Source of the DNA: Amblyornis subalaris
Taxonomy: Eukaryota; Chordata; Aves; Passeriformes; Ptilonorhynchidae
Assembly: GCA_018881555.1 (NCBI GenBank)
Contig: JACAXG010000014.1
Span: forward strand, 8,869,972 to 8,933,971
DNA: 64,000 nucleotides
Direction: 5' to 3'
The notes beneath the pieces are model-generated. The model did no database searches and was not told the DNA's origin. It saw only the letters and a list, made by a program, of their open reading frames with translations. Both the position numbers and the translations under genes were made by a program. Position 1 is the first letter of the stretch. The number at the start of each line of letters is the position of its first letter. Positions 12,598 through 23,800 of this stretch are shown one piece after another.

Positions 12598-14463
12598 TTT
12601 ATAAATAAAAACAAGGAGATTGGTGTTGTTTTATAAAACCCAGCAGGTAGGGCAGGGCGAGGGGTGAGCAGTGGCCAGGGAGGCTGCTGGGGACAGTCTG
12701 ACTCCAGCAGGCAGACGGGAAGGAGAGGCTTTAGGGAGTCAAGGAGATGAACTGATGGCGCGTGAGAGCTGGCAGAGGGGCTGCAGGGGCAACGCCGACT
12801 TCCAAGGAGCAAAATACATTTCGACTCCATCGTATAAAAACCGCCAACACAAGAAAGACCAAAGGAGGAAACGCTTACAGAGAAAGCCATGGCATGGCAG
12901 GAGAAGAGGGCGCCGGGGCGCCAGCACCAACAGCAGCAGGGTCGAGCTGTCCATACTGTACCGTGCTTGGCCCTGGGCATGGGGAAGGGGCTGCCCCAGC
13001 CTCAGGCACATCTCTGAGTACCCAGAAGTGGAAGGAAGAAAGGCAGGTAGCACTGCAGCGAACACTGAACTGTCCTAGCACCTCTGCGGGCGCTGAGCCC
13101 AGAGGCTGTGGTTGAGACTGCAGTCTCATCCCCGGAGACCTCGTGTTGCCACCAGGCACCGCTCGCAGCCCAGAGGGAGTGGGACTGTCCCAGAGCTTTG
13201 TCCTTCCCAGCAGCCAGGCCAGCAGCACTGGGCAGAGGGGGAGGCAGACTCAGGCCCTCCCCAGGGCAAATACATGGGACCTCCACGTTTCCCCAAAGCA
13301 TGAGAGTGAACCAGTTGTGCCCCTCGTTTGCCTTCTAACTCTGTCCAGGCCCGTGAAGGTATCACATTGCTGAGCAGCAGCACAACAGCAGGAGGAAGAA
13401 GGCCACAGCTGCCACTGCCAGCCCCCGGCATGGGACAGACAGCCCCTACAAACAGGACAGGCAGCAGCACATCGCAGGCAGGAGGGCAAAGAGCAGGATG
13501 GAAGGAGCAGAGCTCTGCCCTTAAATCCTCCCAGAATACCCAATGGCAGGTGTAGGGCACTGAGTCACAAAAGAGACTGTGCACAGGCACTGACCATCAC
13601 TCCGGGCTGGACGCAGAGGTACAGCCCCAGCCCCAAGCCTCGCGGCCTGGCCAAGGTGAAGGAGGGTCCTGTTATGGAGCAGTGTCAAGTTCGGACCTGG
13701 CCCAATACGTGGGCAAGAGAAGGGAGGTTAAGAGGGAAGTGGCAGCATCTCTCCACTCCCCGGAGGCACTGAAGCCCTGGAACATTCATGCATTAGCCAA
13801 AAGGCAACTACAACGGGATTTAAAATACATATATAAGGCTGGTCCCTGCTCCCCTCTCAGGGCTGTGGGAAGGGCAGGGCATCTTCCGCGAGGGGGAGGA
13901 AAGAAGCCATCTTCAGCGCCATGCGTGCCCAGCGCCCCTGGAGCTCCGTGTCCTGCTGTCGGGCCACGCCACGCTCCAGCTCTCCCCCCCACGGGCGGCA
14001 GGCTCAGAGAAAGTCAAACACCCCGTAATTCTTTGCTGCTTGATAGAAGAAACACAAAAGGGTGAAAAGAAAGAAGAGATGTTTAGGGTGGAAGGACTGA
14101 CGCAGCAGTGACACANGGGCAAGCAGCACAGGGTGCTGGGACGGATGCAGATTAATGGGGTTAGAGAGGATGGCAGGAGGGAATTACCATCAGCAATACA
14201 CAAGTATGGTGGCGGGATGGGCTAGCAGCACCCAGCAGGCCTGCCAGGCCTATCCACCCCGCTCGAGGAGGGATTAGAATCAAGGTTTAGTTCCATTTAT
14301 TATTTTTTTTCCCTTTTTTTCTTTTCGTTATCAAGACAAAAAAAAAAAGAAACAAAAAAAAACCCCAAAAAAACAAGGGGTGAAGCCAGGGCTAGTCCTA
14401 GGAAACAAACAACAAGGATGGAAGGGGGAAGGAGGGACAGCAGACAGACAGGGGACGGGCGCT
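12598..14463 (-). other. DVL3: DVL3 3' untranslated region (probable extent)
   Basis: The region follows the DVL3 stop codon (14466-14464) and has no conserved coding frame. A canonical minus-strand AATAAA is at 14301-14296, about 165 nt after the stop, and would give a very short UTR. The A/T-rich block at 12598-12640 contains two TATAAA variants on the minus strand (12603-12598 and 12635-12630) and could be the distal end, giving a UTR of about 1.9 kb. I favour the long form because mammalian DVL3 has a long 3' UTR, but this is inference. The region contains one N at about 14116. Confidence 0.45.
14296..14301 (-). terminator. Candidate proximal polyadenylation signal of DVL3
   Basis: AATAAA on the minus strand, within AATAATAAATGG, lies about 165 nt downstream of the DVL3 stop. 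It sits next to long T and A tracts (14301-14375). Use of this site is not demonstrated. Confidence 0.4.
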
Positions 14464-14888
14464 TCACATTACATCCACAAAGAACTCACTGGGGTTGCCC
14501 ATGGCCATTCGGAAGGACTGTCTACTGGCTGTCAGTTCAGGGGGCACAGAGGCCAGGTCACGGCCTGGTGGCGCCCCAGGGGGCCCCATGGCTGACGGCG
14601 GTGGAGGCATCAGCAACATGGGGGGGCTGAAGAGAGGGGGGAGGCCGGGTGGCCCATACGACTGCTGGCTGTGGTGGCTGCGGATGCTGTGAGCCAGGGA
14701 GTGCTGGCTGCGCTGGCTGTGCTGGCTGGCCGGCACTGAGCGCTCGCTGGCCGCACGCTCGCGCCTCATGCTGCTCCTCGTGGTGTGGTCAGACTCACTC
14801 CCGCTGCCACCTGACTTCGACTCCCCGGTCTTCTCTCTCTCCTTCCTCCTCTCGCTGCCGCTGCGATTGGAACCGCTGCTCCGGCTCC
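14464..14888 (-). CDS. DVL3: DVL3 coding exon 15 (C-terminus and stop)
   Basis: The exon begins [16 protein letters not shown], has a His/Ser-rich middle and a proline/methionine-rich segment ([16 protein letters not shown]), then [17 protein letters not shown] and the terminal FFVDVM. The stop TGA is at 14466-14464. The acceptor is TTCTCAG at 14890-14889. Confidence 0.96.
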
Positions 14889-17800
14889 CTGAGAAGCGCA
14901 CAAGGTAAAGTTAGGGGATAGCTCAGACAAGTCAGGAAGAATGGATGCTCCTCTAGCCAAGGGAGGACTGCAGCATGCTCTGGCACAGCCAGGCACCAGC
15001 ACAGTCTGTGCTCTCAGTCTCCTTTCAGCTGCGAGTCCCATGACCCTTCTGGGATGGCTTTTGCCCTGGCTCCCCCCACACAGGGCCTTGCCTAAGCAGC
15101 CTTTTCCTGCTGCTTCCTTGTACTGAACATGGCATCTGCCCATCTGCAGGCATATTTTAGTCCTTTTCACTCACCTTCACTGTGCTGGCTGCCTGCACTG
15201 CCCCCACCGTAGCTGTAGCCTGGGTCAGGGAAGCCAGGATGGGGGTTGTATGGATGAGGTGGTGGATACTGATATGGGAAAGCCATAGGCCAGGGTGCGG
15301 CTCCTGGGTGGGGAAGCGGAGCCAAAGTGTCCTGATCAGAGGCACCGCTGGACCCATCATGATCATGAAGAGACAGATTAGCCATGTCTGCAAGAAAGCA
15401 GAGAACAAGAGTTAACCCAAGCAGAAAAACATTCACGTGTAGTGAAGCAGCTTTCTGTCCACTCTTGCTGATGGACAAGGAAGGGATACGCAAGGAGACA
15501 CAAGAAGTTGGCACTCTCTCTGCTAATAAATACCACCGTTTGTGCTTCCTGGCTGAACAACTGCCAGGCTGTGTGAGTCCAAGCTGTCACTCTAATACAG
15601 AGACCAGCTTGGTAGGAAAGGATATCAGAGCTACAGCTCTGCCAATTCCTTCCCCTGCCAATTCCTTCCCCCATCCCTCTTATTTGAGCAGAACCCGGTT
15701 GCCTGAGCACCAACCCCTTGCCAGCACTGGAAGTTTGGAGTCTGGAGTCGGTCAGTAAAGACTAAAACTCTGCTATGACCACCCGGGAGAAAAGATCACA
15801 TAGTAGGTGACACTGTCAATGCTGCTTCCAACTTCACTACCCCAGCAGCAGAACAAGAGAGTTGGGATATTCTTCATTGCTTCCTTAATAGGGTCTGTAG
15901 AACAAGGGGCCCAGCTTGATGGCAATGGCTGTAGCTGTGTCCCCATGATATCAGCAGGGCTCTGCAGGACCTCTACCTCTCCATCCTCTCCCTCCCACCC
16001 ATGCCAAGAGACGTACTTCCACAGAGGTCCCCAAAGATGTAATAGCACTGCTCCGAGAAGGTGATCTTGTTCACAGTGTGTCGGATGTAGCCAGCCTTCA
16101 GCAGATTGCTGGCATATTTGCGGGATTCACGGCGGTCTGTGAAGCCCTCCACATGGTGATAGAGCCAATCCACCACATCTGAACCTGCAACCAGAGTTAA
16201 ATTCAGCAAGAGAGAGGAAGATGGCAGCCTTTGAAGCAGCGAGCCATACTGAAGCCAAGACGAAGTGGGCCAAAAGGTTCAATTTGTGACTCTGGCCTAG
16301 TCAACAGTTTGTTCATGGTGACAAAGATGCTCCCTTGGACATCTGCTTGAAAAACAGGCCACCTATTCCCCAGTCCCTGCCTCTGCTGGAGGCAGCACAG
16401 TCTCTTACCAATGAAGGCGTTGGGGATGGTGATCTTCAGCCACATGCGGTCACGCACCTCGAGGCCTGACTCTGGTGAGGCCATGGCTTTGACAATGGTG
16501 GCCATGTCACTGTGGATGGACAGGTGAAAGTCATCGAGGCCTGTGGTGTGGATGAAGGGAGGGAGGCAGAGGTGAGAGAGGACAGAGGAGACAGCAGGGC
16601 CACATGGAAGCATCACAAACGGGAGGAATGGGCCAGGGAACAATACATCGCAGACAGCCTTGGGGTGCATGCTGTGTAACCCCCCTTCCAACCTTCCCAT
16701 GTTATCCTTCACATGTCAGCCATTTCCTCTTGGGCAAAGCCCAGGCAAGAGTCACAAACTTACAACAAACTCCTGGATTTTTGCCTCACGCGAGCTCTCC
16801 AGACCCTTGCTTCAGGGCTGTGTACACCAATCACCCCAAACCTTCAGAAAGCAACCAAAAGAGCCCAGTGCTCAGCAGGACCCTGTCCTACCACAAGGCT
16901 CTTTGCTCCCAGCTGCCTTCTCCATCCTCCCCTATCTGCTGTCTGGGAGGGCAATTGCTCCAGGTACATGCTGCATCCCTCTGGCCCCGCATTTTCAGCC
17001 ACTAACCCCTGACTGGTCTGAGCCTTTCCTTTGCACCTGCCACAGCTCCTCATTGCACCCAGGCTCCTCTACTCTCCTCACATAGAAGGCTAAAAAATAT
17101 GGTATTAATTCCCTCAGGCAAAACTCCCACTGATCCAAGAGCCAGCCTGGCGAGAGCTGTCTCCCTCCCAATCCCTTGGCAGGGCAGATCTGGCCCACCC
17201 CAGCTGTCCCCAGGCAGATGTATTGCTCCCCTCACAGCACAGTGAAGGCGAGGAGGCCGTGCAGCGGGTGGAGCACGGAGGCACGAGGACTTACGTTCGG
17301 TCTCTGGGATGGAGCTGGTGATGGAGGAGCTGGTGGAAGTGATTGTGCTCATGGATGGACTCATACCGTACGCTGGGTAGGTGCCAGTCATCGCTGCCGT
17401 GTGAGACACCCAGGCTGCCGGGTCGATGGGCCGGATGGGCTCACCTGCATTGAAAAAAGAGTTGGTCAGTAGCTGTAAGAAATTATCACCTCATCAAAAA
17501 AACCTCATGGGAGGGACAGGGATTCAGCACAGCCCATTCCATCCCCAGTATTTGCCGGGACTCACCCGGATCGGAGCATGGAGAGTCTGGCCCAGCCCAG
17601 ATCCGCTGGGGAGCAACTGGGAGAGAAAGAAGAGAGGGAGGGTCAGCAGGAGAGGTGCAGAGGGAGAGATCCCCCTATGGCTCAAGGGGGGGTTTCTCTT
17701 TCCTCTGGCGCCCCGAGCAAGTGACCCCCCTGCCCCAGTGAAACGCGTCCCCAGCGTGATGTGGGAAGAAGGGCTGGGCTTATGGGCATTTTGGTCTGGG

Positions 17801-20800
17801 AATAGGACATAGCAGCCTCCTAAAAGGAGAGCTGAAATCCCATCAAACCCCAATTCAGTGCCACATGGAATCACACACACAGGGGAGGAACAAGACAACA
17901 ACCAAGCAAGTGCTTAAGGCAGGGCTCTCACATGAGCTGGGCACCAGCGCTAAGGGTGGGTCAGCTATCCACTTACTCCTGGGTAACGAGAAGCAGCCCC
18001 GCGGGCTGGGGTCCCAGCACTTGGCCACGGTCAGGGTGATGGGCCTGCAAGAAAAAAGTGAGAATTAGAATCAGAGCACAGTGGCACAAACCCCTGCATG
18101 ATGGGCAGATGCTGTGTGCTGGCTCTCTCCCGGGAGCCAGGGAGAAGGTGCCAGTAAAGTGACCTTGTTCCCCTCCAGCTATGGGTTNCCCTAGTGGCAT
18201 AAACAAAATGATGTGACCCTGCTGAAGGTAGCAGATGACCCAAATAGAATCAGAGAATCATATCACAGTTTGTTCTGGAAAGGACCTTTAAAGGTCATCT
18301 AGTCTAACTGCGCTGCAATGAACAGGGACACAGCACTCCCACAAAAAAAGGGGCACAGACCCCCATTTCCCACCCTTCTGTTGGCTGTAATTCTTGCTTT
18401 GGGCATGAAAATCCAGGAATCAAAGCAACACCAAAAAACTAAATTCTGAGCTTCTGCAGAGGCACTAGCAGAGCTGGCTGGAAGACATATCTCACACACC
18501 CCAAGCACACACCTTGCAGGTCCCTGGAGGGAAGGAACAAAATGAGTACTTACCCTGGCTTGTGCACAATTTCCCTCAGCACCCGCACAGCATCATCGTT
18601 GCTCATGTTCTCAAAGTTGATGTCATTTACCTGCAAACAACACAAAGAGGTGAGTCCCAGAGATGTGACCAGAGGCTGAGCTCCCGACACAGCTCAGCAG
18701 TGACTCAGCTTCCCTCTTCCAAGCACAGCTTCCCGGGTTTAGCCTGCCAAAGTTCGCAGGGAGACTTCTGGGTCTTTTCTTACTGCTTTCCCAGGCCCAA
18801 AGATGGAGATATGTGGGTGTGAAGTACCTGCAAGAGCATGTCTCCTGGCTCAATCCTGCCATCAGCTGCCACAGCACCACCCTTCATGATAGAGCCAATG
18901 TAAATGCCTCCATCCCCACGCTCGTTGCTCTGTCCCACAATAGAAATGCCCAGAAAGTTGTATTTCTCTGCAGGGATGGAAAGAGACAGAACTAAGACAC
19001 CACAAAGCAACAGGCACAAGCAGCCCTAACCTCAGGCAAACCATGTACTAATGATGGTGGCTTGCACCCCTGTCCCAGAGAGATGTCCTAGGACACAAAC
19101 TCTTGAGAGACCACTGCTTCAAGAGAAGCCAGTCTCCCACAGAACCCACCTCCTTACTCCTCCCCTATGCATTCTCTCTGCCCCCTCCCCAGTTCCCTCT
19201 CTGTGACCCAGTCTCGCTCTGGAAGGACTGCAGGCTCCACGCACACTTCCCACTCACCCATATTCAGCGTGACCGTGATGATGTTCAGGGACATGGTGGA
19301 GTCTGTGATGCTGCTGAAGGATGATGACTGCAACGTAAGCGAAACATGAGATGTCCTTCTGTGCTTCAGTAACACTCCCAGCCCCAGCTTCCTCTACTTG
19401 TTCTTTCCCCCCTGCCACTCCCTGCAGCACCACAGCCACAACTCCAGTCTTATGCTGGGAGCTTTGCAGAGCCATCAGCCATCAGAGAACATCAGCTATG
19501 GTCCTTATGACCTCTCCACAGCCAGGATAAGGCCTGTGGTCCCAGCTCTTGAGGCTACCTTGGCCTGGAAAATGTTTACAGCACTTTATAAAGTCTCAGC
19601 ACTTGAACACCTGTCCCAAGCTGTGTCCACAGCACACACAGCCGAATCCCTGAGAGCCCACCCTGACTTGCACTGCCCTCCCCAGGATATCCAGCCCCTC
19701 CCTGGGTACCCGCTCGATGCGTGGAGCCTTCTGTTTCCGCCGGCGTCGCTTGTGCCTCCTCATTAGACGGGAAGCACTGCTCTGCTCTGTTGAACTGCTA
19801 AACCTGCAGGCAAAAGCGAGAGTCAGCTCTTCTGCTGCCATGGCGGTGGCTCTGGCAGCAAGAGAGCCATGGCAATGGCACAAGGAATAGAGGACTGCAG
19901 GGGCAGGGGAGAGAACATGCACATGGGAGACAGCAATGGCAGAGGGGGCTGCTGAGTGAGACAGAGGCAGGTCTGAGCTCAGGATTACTGTGCCCTGCAA
20001 AAGCGTCTCTCTGTTCTGGGAGGCAGGAGGAAATTAGTGTTTCCCCAGGACCTAAGCTCTCCTACCTGCTGGTGGAGTCATCTTCATCTGAATCGAAGAA
20101 GCTGGTGGTCTCCAGCTCACTGCTCATGAGCGTGGAGGAGCTCTCGTACCCGCCCAAGTCTCGGCGCCGCTCTCCCTTCACTGTCCCATTCACCCTGGGT
20201 GCTATGAAAAGACAAGACTCAGTGTGCTTGAGACAACCCCTTCCCCTATGCAGGGCTCATAGCAACCTTCTCAGAACAAATCTGGCCATCAGAAAATCCC
20301 ATCTAGTGCCAGCCAACTCCCAGTCTACACTGGGATCAGATCTATCTTCTGTGGGATACCTCTTCTATCACTACAGTATGGAGAAAGGCTGATGGGCCAC
20401 CAGGAACAATGCTGCTAAACTTCTGGAAGACTTGCAGTTGGTTCCTTGGTAGAGTAAGGAGCAGCATGGAGTGGCAAGGCTACAGCAGTGGCACTCTCTG
20501 CTTTTCAACTAAGGATAGAGGCACTACTGTCTCCTGCTCTTGAGGCTTCTACAGGAGATATCTCCTTTGACCCCAAAGGGTTCAACACCAAGCTCTGATG
20601 CAACACAGGTGTTAGCTCCTGTCTCCAATGTGAGGCTATGGCCCTTCTAAAAGCCACAGAACAGCCCTTCTAAGCTGGGAAAGTTCTGAAGAGCAGAGAA
20701 AGCTGCCCCAAGTCTGGAGCTGGTGCCCCCACCATGCCCCAGCATGTCCTACAGAGCTCTCACCGTGCTCAGGCCCATCTGTCCGACGAGGTCGTTCTCT

Positions 20801-23800
20801 TTGCGATGACACCACCGAGTCTGTCTCTGTCTCATTATCCAAGTTTTCCCGACTTCCCCCTGTGTTAGGGCTGTGATGAGACAAAAGGAACAAATATGTT
20901 CAACAGGGAATAACCTGAGAAGGCTCTCTCTACCTCTGTGCTGGCCAACACAAGCTTCCAGCCATCAGCTGTCTCCTTCTTGAGGGACAGGAACAAGCAC
21001 AGCACATCTATGAGCGCAGGGCAAAGGATCGAGGATGCTGTGCTGGCTCTTTGCCAACTTCCCTGCACTATTTTCAGCACGCCCTTGCTTGTTGAATAAT
21101 GCAGCTCCACTTTGAATCTGCTACCAGCCGCATCCTCCTTCCCTTTTGCTGGCTGTGATCCCTGACCGTTTAGGTAAGTGTCCCAGCCCCTGGTCTGGAT
21201 TACAGCATACCCACTGTGTGTCCCTTGGAAACCTGAACAGATGTCCAGGTAACTTACTGGAAAGAGGGGGGCCTGGAGTCTCCAATTCCTCCTGTGCGCT
21301 CCATGGAGGGTGGCAGCTCTGTCTGGTTATCGGCACAGACTGAGCCAGCATCTGAATGGGAACCCTCTGCAGACACCAGCTGGAGGGACGAGAGACAGAG
21401 AAGGAAACTGAGAAAACATTTATAAGAGTGGCCAAAAGAGCTGGCCAAAAGCCTGCCTGGCCCAGGATCTCATCGCTGGCAGATGACAACAGCAGATGCC
21501 CAGGAGCGGGTATGGAACAGGCCAAGCATGTAGCAACATTCCCCCTCAATGCCTTCCCAGACACTGGCTATTTGTGGCTCAGGAATTCCTGACCCAGCAT
21601 GAANCCTGGGTGGGTGACAGCCCTGCTTGGACAGTCTGACATCACCTGCACACCCACACCATACACTCAGGTAACCTTTAGCACACATTCTACACCAGGG
21701 AGTGGATTCCCCCAGCTCTCACACTGGAAGAGGCAGTTACCAGTCATTCCTTTCCTCAGTTCTAAAAGCCTCTACACCTCTGCCTGTAAGCTGTGGGACC
21801 CAGCAGGACTTTCATCTTTCCAGCCCTCAGAAGATGGGGGTAACAGAGCTCAGGGCTGAGGCTGCCTTTGAAACAGATTCCTGAAACAGGCTCTTTTTCT
21901 GGCTTCCATATGCACTTTGCAAACTTTCAGGTTGTGTCAAGCTTATTGGATTGAGCACAACCTTCAGCCAACCTCTGGGAGGCTCAACAGTTTCCCCAGT
22001 GCAGAAANTTAAGTAAGGGTCAAACCCCAGGAACTCTTTATACCAGCCATGCTGTGGGACAGCCCAGGCACACCAACATCTGTGCCTCTGGCTCTATAAT
22101 AAACCACCAATTTCAGAGCTCAGGGAATGAGCTGGAGCCTCTCCCAGGAACCATAGGCTCGCCAGTGGAATTAAATAGAGAGATAGCCCAAAATGAGCTA
22201 CTCCCCAATATTGCTCTCTATCCAGGTTTGCACTCTCCCCACTTTCAAGCTGTAATGAACAGGGCTAATCCCAATAGCATGAAACAAGAAAGAAATAAAA
22301 AGCCTCTTCCTTGAAAGAGGCATTCAGGGACCTCCAGAGCAGAGCTGACAGGGCCCAGAAATGATCTAACAGAGGTGAGGAGTGTCCCACTGTGGGTCAG
22401 GACAGAAGCATCGTGAAAGAAGCTGATAGATGCTGTCCAAACCATAACACCCAGTGTAAATGCAGAGGCAACACTACTGCTTGCTGGTAAGGGAACCACA
22501 TCTGCATGGAGCCAGGAGGAGATGCCAACTGGGATGCTGGAGGCACAGTCTATTTATACAGGTCTTGAGGGCTTCTCAGCATCACTGATGAAAGAACTGT
22601 GTCCTGCCCACCTTCAAGAACTGGGGAAACCCTGATAAGGGATGGGATGGATCCCATAGATTATCATTAGGGTAGCAGGTGAGAGGTCCATTGCCAGAGA
22701 CAGTGGTAACAGAGACAGGGATGCAGCTGGGGCAAGGAAGAGAGAGCAGCTTTGAAAAAGCTGGAGCCAAGGCAACAGACAGGGCAGAGAGCAGCCTGGG
22801 GTGTCAAAAGCTGCAGAGCCCGTCCCACAAGCCCCAGGACAAGCCCAACAGCTCCTGCTCTCACAACTGTCTAACCAGCTCTTGTCTCACACTCAGGTCA
22901 GCTTCTCCCCCTCCAGCAAGCCCTGGGCACATGCCTGGCTCTGCTCCTGGTACCTTCCTGGTGATTTGTCTTCCCAGGACACATCCCACTCCCTGAGGGC
23001 CACATCCCTGCTCTGGCAGCCACTGCCCAGGAGCACAGGGGAGAAGAGATCTTGGAAGTGGCCAGCATTGTCTAGGGAAAAGTCATATAACATTTTATGC
23101 TTGAAAATCTCAAGGCAACATCAAGCAAACAGATCCGGACAGAGGGAACTAGCCACAGGCAGCTGTCAAACAGCAGTGAGGAGAGTTGAGGGGGTGTTCC
23201 CAAGCAGGCAGGATTGATGCTGTCTTCCTCTAACACTCCCAAGGCTGGGATTTCCTCCCAGGAAGGTTTTGATAACCATCCTGCACTTTTCCTGCCTCTT
23301 ACACCNTCAGGAAATACTCATTTGGATTCAAGCCCCCATCTTTCCCTGTTGCTAAAATTAGTACTGAGTTCCTAAAATCATCCCAGCCTGTCTGTCAGAA
23401 GCAGCAAAGCAAGTGCTCCCCTCTCAGACCCCAAACCACCCATGGACAAGGAGACTCTCAGCAGAGAGAGAAAAAGGGATCATGAGGTGCACGAAGGTCT
23501 CTAGGACTGCCATCACCCTTCGTGCATAAGAGCTGGTAGTGATGCTCACTCTGGCCACTAGTGCCCTGCAAGGATCCAGCCCAGCAGAGCAGTAGCACGG
23601 TGGTCACACCAGACAGACCCACACCAGATCTGTGCCACTCACATTGAGCCATCAGAGAGCCCCTGCAAGGAAAGCCAGCAGCTGCATGGATGCATGAAGC
23701 ACAGGCAAAAGCACAGCAGGTAAAAAAGGAGCACTGGAAAGGNTTTAGAGACTCTGGGACTCCCCACTGGGTAAGTGAAAGCAAAAAGCAGCTGGAAAGC

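Larger units (their letters stand above)
14889..21257 (-). other. DVL3: Small DVL3 introns 3-14 (between coding exons)
   Basis: Introns in this span range from about 197 to 754 nt, and all have GT-AG ends. Those over 300 nt are 15388-16016, 16541-17294, 17445-17976, 18045-18553, 19328-19709, 20202-20763 and 20871-21257. Contents I can name are a CR1 3'-end fragment at about 18246-18345, the candidate cassette exon at 17566-17616, and a 16-bp tandem duplication at 15639-15670. I see nothing else. Confidence 0.8.

Noticed and set aside
11622..12980. 452-codon open frame on the minus strand across the AP2M1 promoter and the DVL3 3' region
   Set aside because: It spans a CpG island and two unrelated gene ends, has low-complexity Gly/Arg/Ala/Pro stretches and no family motif. 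GC-rich DNA has few stops on every frame, and overlapping frames are equally open.
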